DNA from: JAXHMM01 sp964528445 | GTDB lineage: Bacteria > Bacteroidota > Rhodothermia > Balneolales > Balneolaceae | Direction of reading: 5' to 3' | Assembly: GCA_964528445.1 (NCBI GenBank) | Contig: CAZGSL010000004.1 | Location: 29,742-93,741, forward strand | Length of the DNA: 64,000 nucleotides | Part shown: positions 53,373 through 62,497 of the stretch, piece after piece | Layout: each line of letters begins with the position of its first letter | Position numbering within the stretch: the stretch's first letter is position 1 | The notes under the pieces: model-generated | Database searches by the model: none | The model's input: only the letters and a program-made list of their open reading frames with translations | What the model was told of the DNA's origin: nothing | Translations under genes and position numbers: made by a program

Positions 53373-53975
53373 ATGATTCTGATTATCGACAATTACGACT
53401 CCTTCACCTACAACCTGGTCCACCTGGTGGCCCCCCATACGGATGACTACAGGGTGGTACGGAACGACACGATGACGGTGGAGGAGGTGCGGGAGTCGGA
53501 TCCGGCGGGAATTCTCATCTCGCCAGGGCCCGGACGTCCTGCCGAGGCGGGGATCACGGAGGAGCTTATCGGCGCGCTGGGGGAACGGGTCCCCATCCTG
53601 GGGGTCTGTCTGGGCCACCAGGCGATCGGGGAGGTCTACGGGGCGAACGTGGTGCACGCGCCGGAGCTCATGCACGGAAAGACTTCACGGATCCACCACG
53701 ACGGAAAGAGTGTGTTTGAAGGGATCGGCGACGGATTTACGGCCACCCGGTACCACTCGCTGGTACTGGATCCGGAGACCATACCGGGAGTGCTGGATGT
53801 GACTGCCCGCAGCGGCGGCGGTGTGATCATGGGCGTACGCCACCGCGAGTACCCGGTGGAGGGAATCCAGTTTCACCCCGAGAGCATCCTGACGGAGGCG
53901 GGCTCTGCCATCATCGCCAACTGGCTGAACCAAATACCGAAATTACAACCGACCCTAGAAAGACGAGACGACTAA
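53373..53975 (+). CDS. trpG: Anthranilate synthase component II (glutamine amidotransferase)
   Basis: 200 aa class I amidotransferase delivering ammonia to TrpE. Nucleophile C79 in LGVCLGHQAIGE, with His and Glu in IQFHPESIL near residue 172, completes the triad. It opens MILIIDNYDSFTYNLVH, typical of TrpG/PabA, and could also serve PabB in folate synthesis. It lies between trpS and trpD. Confidence 0.96.
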   Translation: MILIIDNYDSFTYNLVHLVAPHTDDYRVVRNDTMTVEEVRESDPAGILISPGPGRPAEAGITEELIGALGERVPILGVCLGHQAIGEVYGANVVHAPELMHGKTSRIHHDGKSVFEGIGDGFTATRYHSLVLDPETIPGVLDVTARSGGGVIMGVRHREYPVEGIQFHPESILTEAGSAIIANWLNQIPKLQPTLERRDD

Positions 53976-53988
53976 CGGGAATACAACT

Positions 53989-55038
53989 ATGGATTTCAAA
54001 CAGATACTGGAGAAACTCACCGCCGGGGAGGAGCTGGAACCGCAAGAAGCCTCGGGAGCGCTCACCCGCATCATATCGGGCGAGGTTCCGGACGAGCGTA
54101 TTGCCGCGTTTCTTTTCGGCATGCGGACCAAGGGGGCGACCGCCTCTGAGCTGACCGCCTTCGTGCGGGTGATGCGGGAGGCGGCCGTCAAGCCGGACGT
54201 GGACGTGGAGGGCGCGGTGGACCTCTGCGGAACGGGAGGCGACAATTCCGGAACGTTCAATATCTCCACGACCGCCATGTTTGTGGTGGCGGGAGCCGGT
54301 GTGCCCGTACTCAAGCACGGCAACCGGAGCGTTTCCAGCAAGTGCGGAAGCGCGGACGTGCTGGAGGAGCTGGGAGCTGTTCCCACCCTGCGCAGGGAGG
54401 GAGTGGAACAGGTGTTCGGTGAGACGAAGATGGCGTTCATGTTCGCCCCTCACTTTCATCCCGCCATGAAACACGTCATGCCTGCCCGCCGCGCCCTGGG
54501 CATTCGCACCTTTTTCAATATCCTGGGCCCCCTCCTCAATCCGGCCGGGGTGCGTCGGCAGATGGTGGGAGCCTACAGCCGGGACGTCGCCCGCCGCATG
54601 GTGCGGATCCTGGCTAACCTGGATACGGAGTTCGCCTATACCGTCAACGCCCATGACGGACTGGACGAGGTGAGCGTCTGCTCCCAGTCGGTGATCTTTG
54701 AACTGAACGATTCGCTGGTCGGGGATGCCGTCCTCTTTGATCCCCGGTCGCTCGGGTACGAATGGAGGGATCCGGAGGAGCTGAAGGGGGGAGACGCGGA
54801 GGTCAACGCCGGCATTATCCGGCGGATACTTGACGGCAGCGAACAGGGCGCACCCCGGCAGATCGCCGCCCTGAACGCCGCCTTCGGCATTCGCGCTTCG
54901 GGCAAGGTGACGGAGCTGGAAGAGGCGGCCCAACTGGCGGAAGAGAGCCTGGACTCCGGACGGGCGCGCGGGGCCCTGGAGGATTTCGCCGCCGCCACCC
55001 GACAGGCCGTGGAAGAGGAAGCAGAGAGGGAGTCGTAA
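53989..55038 (+). CDS. trpD: Anthranilate phosphoribosyltransferase
   Basis: 349 aa. Transfers the ribose phosphate of PRPP to anthranilate. The PRPP loop is CGTGGDNSGTFNISTT, followed by KHGNRSVSSKCGSADVLEELG and the metal pair in VNAHDGLDEVS. The N-terminal helical bundle is of normal size. trpC begins 2 bp after its stop. Confidence 0.96.
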   Translation: MDFKQILEKLTAGEELEPQEASGALTRIISGEVPDERIAAFLFGMRTKGATASELTAFVRVMREAAVKPDVDVEGAVDLCGTGGDNSGTFNISTTAMFVVAGAGVPVLKHGNRSVSSKCGSADVLEELGAVPTLRREGVEQVFGETKMAFMFAPHFHPAMKHVMPARRALGIRTFFNILGPLLNPAGVRRQMVGAYSRDVARRMVRILANLDTEFAYTVNAHDGLDEVSVCSQSVIFELNDSLVGDAVLFDPRSLGYEWRDPEELKGGDAEVNAGIIRRILDGSEQGAPRQIAALNAAFGIRASGKVTELEEAAQLAEESLDSGRARGALEDFAAATRQAVEEEAERES

Positions 55039-55040
55039 CC

Positions 55041-55880
55041 ATGGGGACCATCCTGGATGACATCGTGGAGCAGACAGCGGAGGACCTGAAGAAGCGCCGC
55101 CGCACCTTCGGTCTCCGGGACCTGGAGACCCTCGAGGAGTATGAGCGGCCCCGCCGGGACTTCGCGGAATCCCTCCGCGGGGGAGAGCCGCTGGCGATTA
55201 TCGGGGAAATCAAGAAAGCCTCTCCCTCGAAGGGATTGATTCGAGGCGACTTCGATCCGCGCGCCCTCGCCCGCTCCTATGCGGGGGGCGGGGCCTCCGC
55301 GCTCTCGGTCCTGACCGACGGTCCGGCCTTCCGCGGCAGCCTGGAGGATCTGAAGGCTGCCTCCCGGGAGACGGCCCTCCCGGTGATGCGGAAGGATTTT
55401 ATCATTGATCCCTACCAGGTAAAGGAGGCGCGGGCCTGGGGGGCGGACGCCCTGCTGCTGATCGCGACCATTACCCGGGGACAGCAGCTGTCCGAACTGC
55501 TGCACGCGGCCGCGGAGTTCGGGCTGACCGCCCTGGTGGAGTGTTACTCCGAAGAGGATCTCGCCGGACTGCCCTGGGAGCAGGTTGAGATCCTCGGGGC
55601 CAATAACCGTGACCTGCGATCCTTCTCGGTTGACCTTCACCGGGGGATTCGCTTACTTCACTCCGCTCCGGAGGGGACTCTGCTGGTATCCGAAAGCGGA
55701 CTCTCCTCGGCCGAAGACCTGCGGCGGCTTCACCGGGAGGGCATACACGCGGCCCTGATTGGCGAGCATTTCATGCGGCAGGAGGACCCTGGCGGGGCGG
55801 TCAAAGAGATGCTTGCTGAATTGGACAGGCTCCTTCGCGCCGAAGAGAAGGGAGAGCAATCCGGAAACAACCATACCTGA
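55041..55880 (+). CDS. trpC: Indole-3-glycerol-phosphate synthase
   Basis: 279 aa TIM barrel closing the indole ring. Signatures are IGEIKKASPSKGLI with the catalytic Lys, ALSVLTDGPAFRGS, VMRKDFIIDPYQV, LVECYSEEDL, GANNRDLRSFSV and VSESGLSSAEDL, in barrel order. It is a stand-alone enzyme, not fused to trpF as in E. coli. trpF begins 17 bp later. Confidence 0.95.
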   Translation: MGTILDDIVEQTAEDLKKRRRTFGLRDLETLEEYERPRRDFAESLRGGEPLAIIGEIKKASPSKGLIRGDFDPRALARSYAGGGASALSVLTDGPAFRGSLEDLKAASRETALPVMRKDFIIDPYQVKEARAWGADALLLIATITRGQQLSELLHAAAEFGLTALVECYSEEDLAGLPWEQVEILGANNRDLRSFSVDLHRGIRLLHSAPEGTLLVSESGLSSAEDLRRLHREGIHAALIGEHFMRQEDPGGAVKEMLAELDRLLRAEEKGEQSGNNHT

Positions 55881-55897
55881 ACCCGGAAACGAAGACG

Positions 55898-56542
55898 ATG
55901 CGGGACGACCAACGCATAAAAGTGAAAATTTGCGGGATCACCACCCTGGAGGACGCGCGTTTCGCCTCGGGGGCCCTGGCCGACTACCTGGGATTCGTAT
56001 TTTACGAAGAGAGCCCTCGCTACGTGGAACCCGCCCGGGCGGGAGCGATCCGCAACTGGATAGAGGGCCTCCGGTGTGTGGGGGTATTTGTAAACCAGCC
56101 TCTGGACGACGTGAACATGATCGCCCGGCAGACCGGCGTGGATCTGGTGCAGCTGCACGGGGAGGAACCACCCGCCTATTGCGAGCTTGTGGAGAAACCG
56201 GTCATCAAAGCCCTGCACGTGGACTCCGAGGCGACGGCCGAGACTCTCTCGGAGCACGTGCGAACGTACGAGGATGCGGCTGACTACCTGCTGTTCGATA
56301 CCAAGGTGGAGGGGAAGTGGGGCGGAACCGGCCGATCGTTCGACTGGGACCTTCTGGGGGAGGTAAGCGGGAACCTGCCCTTTTTCCTGGCAGGGGGGAT
56401 CACCCCGAAGAACGTAAAAGAGGCCTGCGAGGCGGTGGCCCCCCACGCGGTGGACGTCTCCAGCGGGGTGGAAGCCGGCCGCCCCGGAATAAAGGACTAC
56501 GACAAGATCGACGAATTGATGAATCGAATGAGGTCGCAATGA
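55898..56542 (+). CDS. trpF: Phosphoribosylanthranilate isomerase
   Basis: 214 aa TIM barrel converting phosphoribosylanthranilate to CdRP. The catalytic Cys is in VKICGITTLEDARFA, and the general acid Asp in LLFDTKVEGKWGGTGRSFDW. FFLAGGITPKNVKEA and VDVSSGVEAGRPGIKDYDKI form the phosphate end. Its stop overlaps trpB (ATGA). Confidence 0.96.
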   Translation: MRDDQRIKVKICGITTLEDARFASGALADYLGFVFYEESPRYVEPARAGAIRNWIEGLRCVGVFVNQPLDDVNMIARQTGVDLVQLHGEEPPAYCELVEKPVIKALHVDSEATAETLSEHVRTYEDAADYLLFDTKVEGKWGGTGRSFDWDLLGEVSGNLPFFLAGGITPKNVKEACEAVAPHAVDVSSGVEAGRPGIKDYDKIDELMNRMRSQ

Positions 56543-57765
56543 GTTACAACGCACCCGGCGAAAACGGCTATTTTGGTGATTACGGCGGAAAATTCGTGCC
56601 GGAAGTACTGGTTCCGGCCCTGGAAGAGCTGCAGGATTCCTACCGGAAAGCATGGGGAGATAAGGATTTCAGGTCGCGTTTCCAGGGCCTGCTGGAGGAG
56701 TATGTGGGACGTCCCACCGCCCTTACCTTCGCAGAGCGGCTGACCGAGCGGTATGGCCGCGCCCGGATCTACCTCAAGAGGGAGGATCTCTGCCACACCG
56801 GCGCCCACAAGATCAACAACGCCATGGGTCAGGTGCTGCTGGCCCTGCGGATGGGCAAGGACCGGATTATTGCCGAAACGGGGGCCGGTCAGCACGGGGT
56901 GGCTACGGCGACCGCCTGCGCGCGCTTCGGCGTTCCCTGCGTGGTGTATATGGGAGAAGAGGACATGAAGCGTCAGAAGCTGAACGTGGACCGCATGCGC
57001 CTGCTCGGCGCCGAGGTGCGGCCGGTCCACAGCGGCTCCAAAACCCTCAAGGACGCCACCAACGAGGCCATACGTGACTGGGTCACCAACGTGGAAGACA
57101 CCTTCTACGTGATCGGTTCGGTGGTGGGCCCCCATCCCTATCCCATGATGGTGCGCAACTTTCAGCGGGTGATCGGGGAGGAGACGAAATGGCAACTGGA
57201 AGAGTCGGAGGGGCGGCTGCCCGACTACCTGCTGGCGTGCATCGGCGGCGGATCGAATGCCATCGGCTTTTTCCATCCCTTTCTGGATGAGGAGGTCGCC
57301 ATGTACGGACTGGAGGCGGCCGGCCATGGCATGGACACCCCGAAAACGGCCGCCACCCTCAGCCGCGGCCGGAAGGGCGTCCTGCACGGGTCCCTCAGTT
57401 ACCTGCTCCAGGACCAGGAGGGGCAGGTCCGCCTGGCCCACTCCATCAGCGCGGGCCTGGACTACCCGGGGATCGGGCCCGAGCACGCCCATCTTTTTGA
57501 CAGCGGCAGGGTGACCTACCGCGCCGTGAGCGACCGGGAGGCCATGGAGGGCGTCAAACTGCTCTCCTCCACCGAGGGTATCATTCCCGCACTGGAGACG
57601 GCCCACGCCGTGGCGTACCTGGAGAAGCTGATGCCGGAGACCGAAAAGGGGGAGCTGGTGGTCCTCAACTGTTCGGGGCGGGGGGATAAGGATATGACGA
57701 CCATATCGGAAGAGATTCGCCAGAACGAACATGCCATGGAAAACACGGGAGGAGAAAATGGGTAA
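56539..57765 (+). CDS. trpB: Tryptophan synthase beta subunit
   Basis: 408 aa PLP enzyme joining indole and serine. The cofactor Lys is K91 in HTGAHKINN. The phosphate loop CIGGGSNAIG and the catalytic Glu region AETGAGQHGVATATA are intact. The MSYNAPGENGYFGDYGGKFVPE opening marks the TrpB1 type that pairs with TrpA. The frame is open far upstream, but the ATGA overlap with trpF fixes the start. trpA overlaps its end by 8 bp. Confidence 0.97.
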   Translation: MSYNAPGENGYFGDYGGKFVPEVLVPALEELQDSYRKAWGDKDFRSRFQGLLEEYVGRPTALTFAERLTERYGRARIYLKREDLCHTGAHKINNAMGQVLLALRMGKDRIIAETGAGQHGVATATACARFGVPCVVYMGEEDMKRQKLNVDRMRLLGAEVRPVHSGSKTLKDATNEAIRDWVTNVEDTFYVIGSVVGPHPYPMMVRNFQRVIGEETKWQLEESEGRLPDYLLACIGGGSNAIGFFHPFLDEEVAMYGLEAAGHGMDTPKTAATLSRGRKGVLHGSLSYLLQDQEGQVRLAHSISAGLDYPGIGPEHAHLFDSGRVTYRAVSDREAMEGVKLLSSTEGIIPALETAHAVAYLEKLMPETEKGELVVLNCSGRGDKDMTTISEEIRQNEHAMENTGGENG

Positions 57766-58597
57766 GGAGAAGCAGCGCATCGCCTCCCTTTTCCGGGAGA
57801 GGGAGGAGGGGGAGAAGGTCATGAGTCTCTTTCTCACGGCGGGCTTCCCGCATCCGCGGGAGACCGTGGACCTGGTGCTCGGCATGGAATCCGCCGGGGC
57901 CGATATGATCGAGCTGGGTATGCCTTTCAGCGACCCGTTGGCGGACGGACCCAGTATTCAGTACGCCAGCAACGAGGCGCTCCGAGGGGGAATTACCATG
58001 GAACGGATCCTGGATATGGTGCGGGAGATTCGAACGCGGTCGGAGATTCCCCTTCTGCTGATGGGGTATCTCAATCCGGTCATGCAGTACGGCGTGGAGC
58101 GGTTCTGCAGGGAAGCTGCCGGGGCGGGCGCGGACGGCCTCATCATTCCCGATATACCCCCGGAAGAGTCCGGCCGAATGCAGGAGGCAGCCGGGAGTAC
58201 CGGACTCGACCTGGTCTACCTGGTAGCCCCCAATACGGGGGAAGAGCGAATGCGGCGAATAGACCGGCTCTCCAGCGGCTTTGTCTACTGCGTCTCGGTT
58301 ACCGGCGTGACCGGAACCCGGGAGGGAGACGAAGTGGCCCGTTCCGTGGCGCGTTTTATTGACAGGGTGAACCGGAACATACGGGAGAATCCGGTGATGA
58401 TCGGTTTCGGCATACGGTCACACGAAGACGCCCGGCGCATCGCCGGTGAGGCGGGCGGTTTTATCGTCGGAAGCGCCCTGGTGGAGAACATTCGCAGCAA
58501 CTATCCATCCGAGGGCTGGAGGGAGAAGCTGTTTGCTTTTGTTCGTTCATTGAAGTATGGTTCCGACGGTCGCGGCTCCGGGAACGGAAATTCCTGA
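57758..58597 (+). CDS. trpA: Tryptophan synthase alpha subunit
   Basis: 279 aa TIM barrel cleaving indole-glycerol phosphate. The catalytic residues are E52 in IELGMPFSDP and D63 in LADGPSIQYA. The phosphate site ends with GFGIRSHEDA and GFIVGSALVE. The start at 57758 follows GGAGGAG within trpB. It closes the trp operon. Confidence 0.96.
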   Translation: MGKEKQRIASLFREREEGEKVMSLFLTAGFPHPRETVDLVLGMESAGADMIELGMPFSDPLADGPSIQYASNEALRGGITMERILDMVREIRTRSEIPLLLMGYLNPVMQYGVERFCREAAGAGADGLIIPDIPPEESGRMQEAAGSTGLDLVYLVAPNTGEERMRRIDRLSSGFVYCVSVTGVTGTREGDEVARSVARFIDRVNRNIRENPVMIGFGIRSHEDARRIAGEAGGFIVGSALVENIRSNYPSEGWREKLFAFVRSLKYGSDGRGSGNGNS

Positions 58598-58646
58598 ACA
58601 ATATACCGGCAGCCGCGCGATTATATAATTGACGGCAACAGAGCTT

Positions 58647-58674
58647 CCGGCATATCGCTGTAGTGCCATGCCGG
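58647..58674 (+). other. Inverted repeat after trpA
   Basis: CCGGCAT/ATGCCGG, 7-bp stem with a 14-nt loop, 50 nt after the trpA stop in a 114-bp gap. No T-tract follows, so termination of the trp transcript here is only a possibility. Confidence 0.25.
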
Positions 58675-58711
58675 TAATTCACAGTAACGCAATTTTAACG
58701 AATTCCTATTC

Positions 58712-59836
58712 ATGAAATCACTCTCTGTTTATACCTTGATATTAGCTGTGGCTCTCTCCGTGCTGGGATGCGAGGGAGACTACCGCCGGGAGGCCGTCGG
58801 CGGCTTCGGTGAAGTGGTCGTGGTCATGGACTCCACGGACTGGCGCGAGAGCGCCACAGCCGAAGCAATCCGGCAGTCGTTCGGACAGATGATTACCACG
58901 CTGCCCAACAACGAAAGCATGTTCGATTTAAGCTGGACCGGCATAGAGAACAACGAGCAGCTGGAGACGCTTAAACGGAACCGAAATCTCATTATCGCCG
59001 CACCGATTGACGGCGAGGGCAACGTTTCGGAATTTGTCCGCGCCCTGCTCAGCGACGACGTGGAGTCGCGGGTGCGAAGTGGAGAGGCGTTTGCTTTCCC
59101 TTTTGAGGATTACTGGTACAGGGATCAATGGTCCATGGTCCTGACATCCACCGGCGACTCCGTGCTGGCGGAGCATATACGCTCTTCCGAAGAGACCCTC
59201 ACCCGCAACCTGCTGGAAAAGGAGCTCGAACGCCATACAGAAGATATTTACGACCGGGGCGAACAGACGGCCCTGGAAGACAGCCTGTTGGCCAATCACG
59301 GCTGGATGATCCGGGTGCAGCACGACTGGATTAAGAATATTGATACCACCTACACCCGCAACGGCCGGACCCAGCACATCCTTACCATGCGGCGGGTGCT
59401 GCCGGAGAACGATCGCTGGTTCTGGGCCTGGTGGCAGGACGGAGTGGACAGCCTATCGCACATTGACCAGCAGTGGATCAACACCCGTAGGGATTCCCTC
59501 ATGAGAGAGTGGGTCCGCGGCACCCGTCCCAACTCCTGGGTCACCACGGAGTACCGGAAGGACAACGGCATCAAGACCCGTCCCTTTGAGTTTAACGGGG
59601 ACCCTGCATGGGAGACACGGGGGATCTGGCGGATGACCAACGATGCGATGGGGGGACCTTTTCGGACACTGACCGTATACGACGAGGATACCGACCGGCT
59701 CTTTATCCTGGAGTTCGGCCAGTTCGCGCCAAAGTACGACAAGCGGCGGTTCGTGCGGCAGTTCCGGGCGATGCTGCGGACCTTCCGCACCGATTCTACC
59801 TGGAACGCTCCCGATAATCCGATGACCGCAAACTGA
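58712..59836 (+). CDS. DUF4837 family lipoprotein
   Basis: 374 aa. The signal peptide ends in the lipobox SVLGC with the lipidated Cys at residue 19, followed by acidic and polar residues. The next segment, GGFGEVVVVMDSTDWRES, is the typical start of DUF4837, a family known from Bacteroidota and relatives. Two similar alpha/beta halves seem present, each with a region on binding or cleaving IV... such as NLIIAAPIDGEGN and RHILTMRRVLPE-like strands. Function unknown. bioF starts 1 bp after its stop. Confidence 0.85.
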   Translation: MKSLSVYTLILAVALSVLGCEGDYRREAVGGFGEVVVVMDSTDWRESATAEAIRQSFGQMITTLPNNESMFDLSWTGIENNEQLETLKRNRNLIIAAPIDGEGNVSEFVRALLSDDVESRVRSGEAFAFPFEDYWYRDQWSMVLTSTGDSVLAEHIRSSEETLTRNLLEKELERHTEDIYDRGEQTALEDSLLANHGWMIRVQHDWIKNIDTTYTRNGRTQHILTMRRVLPENDRWFWAWWQDGVDSLSHIDQQWINTRRDSLMREWVRGTRPNSWVTTEYRKDNGIKTRPFEFNGDPAWETRGIWRMTNDAMGGPFRTLTVYDEDTDRLFILEFGQFAPKYDKRRFVRQFRAMLRTFRTDSTWNAPDNPMTAN

Positions 59837-59837
59837 G

Positions 59838-61010
59838 GTGTCTGCCGAGACCAGCTTCGCATTCGTTGACGAGGAACTCGACGGCCGACGCCGCGACCGG
59901 CGCCTCCGGGTACTGCGCTCCCTTGAACCCGGTCCCGAACCCGCCACCGTCCTGTCGGGCGGAAGGAAGTTTGTAAACTTCAGCTCCAACGACTACCTGG
60001 GGCTCTCCCGCCATCCCGGGGTCAGGGACCGCTCGTCCGGATTTGCGGATCGCTACGGGGCCGGTTCCACCGCCTCGCGCCTGGTTACCGGTACCTATGA
60101 GATTCATACGAAACTGGAGGAGAAGCTGGCCCGGTTTTTCAACCGGCCCGCTTGCCTGCTGTTCAATTCCGGTTTCCAGGCCAACAGCTCGATCATAGGG
60201 AGCCTCACCACCCGGCACTCCCTGGTTCTCGCCGACCGGCTGAGCCACAACAGCCTGCTGCAGGGTGCACTTGGCAGCAGGGCGGAACTGAGGCGGTACG
60301 CTCACAACGATGCCGCCGACCTGGAGCGTCTGCTGGAACGTGCCGGCCGGAAACGCTATGACCGCGTATTGATAGTGACGGAGAGCATTTTCAGCATGGA
60401 CGGCGACCGGGCCCCGCTGGAGGAGATCGCTGCTGCGGCAGACCGGCACAACGCCCTTCTGTTTATCGACGACGCCCACGCCACGGGCGTCTGGGGAAGG
60501 AGAGGAAGGGGACTGGCTCCGGGGATCGGATCGGCGGACCTGATCCTGGGGACTTTCGGGAAGGCGTTCGGAGTATTTGGCGCCTACCTGCTCTGCAGCG
60601 AGAAAATCAGGGAATACCTGATCAATGTCTGTCCGGGGTTTATCTATACCACCGCGCTCCCGCCGGCGGTCGTAGGTGGGATTGACGCTGCGCTGGAACT
60701 CATGCCGGAGCTGGAGGGGCGCCGCAACCGCCTGCATCGCCGGGTACGTGAATTGCGGGAGTCGCTGCGTAAGATCGGATACGATACGGGCGCGTCCGCT
60801 TCCCAGATCATTCCGCTCGTCACGGGCGGTGAGGGGCCGGCCCTTGAACTGGCGCGCTACCTGGAGGAGGGGGGCATACTGGTCCCTGCCATCCGTCCCC
60901 CGACGGTCCCCGATAACTCCTCACGCCTGCGGCTGAGTCTCAGCGCGGCGCACAGCGATGAGCAGCTGAAACGGCTTATCTCCCTGCTGGAGGAGTGGAA
61001 AAATGGGTAA
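59838..61010 (+). CDS. bioF: 8-amino-7-oxononanoate synthase
   Basis: 390 aa alpha-oxoamine synthase from a GTG start. Condenses pimeloyl-ACP with alanine, the first step of the biotin bicyclic ring. The PLP Lys is K242 in ILGTFGKAFGVFG, the Asp in FIDDAHATGVWG, and the substrate loop FSSNDYLGLSRHP opens the enzyme. Sister enzymes (glycine C-acetyltransferase, serine palmitoyltransferase) look alike, but the adjacent bioC and esterase favour BioF. It overlaps the esterase gene by 8 bp. Confidence 0.93.
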   Translation: MSAETSFAFVDEELDGRRRDRRLRVLRSLEPGPEPATVLSGGRKFVNFSSNDYLGLSRHPGVRDRSSGFADRYGAGSTASRLVTGTYEIHTKLEEKLARFFNRPACLLFNSGFQANSSIIGSLTTRHSLVLADRLSHNSLLQGALGSRAELRRYAHNDAADLERLLERAGRKRYDRVLIVTESIFSMDGDRAPLEEIAAAADRHNALLFIDDAHATGVWGRRGRGLAPGIGSADLILGTFGKAFGVFGAYLLCSEKIREYLINVCPGFIYTTALPPAVVGGIDAALELMPELEGRRNRLHRRVRELRESLRKIGYDTGASASQIIPLVTGGEGPALELARYLEEGGILVPAIRPPTVPDNSSRLRLSLSAAHSDEQLKRLISLLEEWKNG

Positions 61011-61695
61011 GGCTCACATTATCGCATACCACGGGTGGGGATTCGCATCCGACGACTGGAGGCCCTGGGAGGAATACCTCCCGGAGGAGGCGGAGCTTTC
61101 CCTGTTTGACCGGGGATACTTCGGAATGCCGAGCGAACCGGATTTTCGCGACGGATGCCGCCGGATTCTCCTGACCCACTCTTACGGGCTCCACCTGGTA
61201 CCCGAGTCTCAGTTCGCAAAGGCTGATCTGCTGGTGATTATCGGCGGATTTTGCTCTTTTCATCCGGAGGGCAGGGCCGGCGTACGGTCCCGGCGCGTGC
61301 TGCGACGGATGGTCCGGCGATTTGACGAGCACCCGGAACGCGTGCTGAAGGAGTTCTACCGGAACACCTGGCATCCCGCTTCGCCGCCGGAGAGGAATCC
61401 GGTTCCCATGAAGGAGGAGCTTCTCGCGAATGACCTCGCCCGGCTCGGCCGGAGCTCCTGCAATCCGGACCTGCTATCGCAGGCCGGGAGCGTTTGCATG
61501 TTTCACGGTGCCGGGGATATTATTGTCCCCCCGGAACAGGGCCGGAAACTCAGCCGCAAGCTGGGCGATCGGTGCCGTTTCTACGTCGTTGAAGAGGGGG
61601 GACATGCGATCCCGTTTTCCCATGCGGAGATATGTGCGAAACTGGTGCATGCCGAACGGGATCGAAGCCGCGGCGAACCGGATACTTTTCAATGA
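61003..61695 (+). CDS. Alpha/beta hydrolase, probable pimeloyl-ACP methyl ester esterase
   Basis: 230 aa. The fold starts with IIAYHGWGFASDDW, like the oxyanion loop HGWGxN of BioH. The predicted nucleophile is S60 in LTHSYGLHLV, with Thr where the usual GxSxG has Gly. The Asp is in MFHGAGDIIVPP and the His in EEGGHAIPFSH. It lies between bioF and bioC with an 8-bp overlap and a 13-bp gap, the position of BioH/BioG, which free pimeloyl-ACP from its methyl ester. Function is inferred from fold and position. Confidence 0.75.
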   Translation: MGKAHIIAYHGWGFASDDWRPWEEYLPEEAELSLFDRGYFGMPSEPDFRDGCRRILLTHSYGLHLVPESQFAKADLLVIIGGFCSFHPEGRAGVRSRRVLRRMVRRFDEHPERVLKEFYRNTWHPASPPERNPVPMKEELLANDLARLGRSSCNPDLLSQAGSVCMFHGAGDIIVPPEQGRKLSRKLGDRCRFYVVEEGGHAIPFSHAEICAKLVHAERDRSRGEPDTFQ

Positions 61696-61708
61696 AACAC
61701 CACCGCGA

Positions 61709-62497
61709 ATGAGGAAGCGTGCAGCCACCACGGAGAAATCGGAGGATCCCTTCGGTTCGTCCGCCCCGTACTATCACAGGCGGGCGGAGGTGCAGAAGGA
61801 GGTGGCGGAACGCCTCATCGCCTCCCTGGAACCCTGGCGCGATATCCTGCCGCCGGGCCCCCTGGTGGAACTGGGATGTGGGACCGGTTTTGTGACCGAA
61901 TCCCTGCTGGAGATGTATCCCGGAAGGGAGATCTGGGTGACGGACCGCTCGCCGGGCATGGTGTCGTTCTGCAGAAAGCGTTTCGGGGAGCGGGAAAACG
62001 TTCGATTCCGCACCATGGCTGCGGAAGATCCCGAAGAGGGTCCGTCCGGGGTGGCCATGACCGTGAGCGGTTTCAGCGCTCAGTGGTTCCGGGATCCCCC
62101 GCTCACGCTGGGAAAATGGCTGGAACGTACGCGCAGCGGGGGACTGCTGCTGGCTTCGTTTCCGGGCAGCGAGAGTTTTCCCGAATGGAGGGAGCAGTGC
62201 CGCAAGCTGGGAATCCCCTACACCGGCAATGCTCTGCCCGATACCGAGGAGATGGTAGTCAAACTCTCCGGGGAACCCGCCCAGGTGGATTACTACGAGG
62301 ACCGGATCACCCGCGAATACGACTCCTCAGCCGATTTTTTCCGGCATCTCAAGCGAACCGGTGCGGGCCGCCAGAAAGAGGGCCGGCATCTGACGCCCCG
62401 GGAGATGCGCCTGCTTATTCGCAACTGGGATGAGGAGGCCGGCGACTCGGTCACCGTCAGCTATCACGTGGTATTTATCGCAGTGAAACGGGACTAA
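61709..62497 (+). CDS. bioC: Malonyl-ACP O-methyltransferase
   Basis: 262 aa from the ATG at 61709; the longer open frame is inside the esterase gene. Class I SAM methyltransferase with motif I LVELGCGTGFVTESLL and acidic TDRSPGM, plus the post-motif-II SGFSAQWFRDPP that resembles the BioC NxAxQWC region. It masks the malonyl carboxylate so that fatty acid synthesis can build pimeloyl-ACP. The last 4 bp overlap the convergent aminotransferase. Confidence 0.88.
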   Translation: MRKRAATTEKSEDPFGSSAPYYHRRAEVQKEVAERLIASLEPWRDILPPGPLVELGCGTGFVTESLLEMYPGREIWVTDRSPGMVSFCRKRFGERENVRFRTMAAEDPEEGPSGVAMTVSGFSAQWFRDPPLTLGKWLERTRSGGLLLASFPGSESFPEWREQCRKLGIPYTGNALPDTEEMVVKLSGEPAQVDYYEDRITREYDSSADFFRHLKRTGAGRQKEGRHLTPREMRLLIRNWDEEAGDSVTVSYHVVFIAVKRD

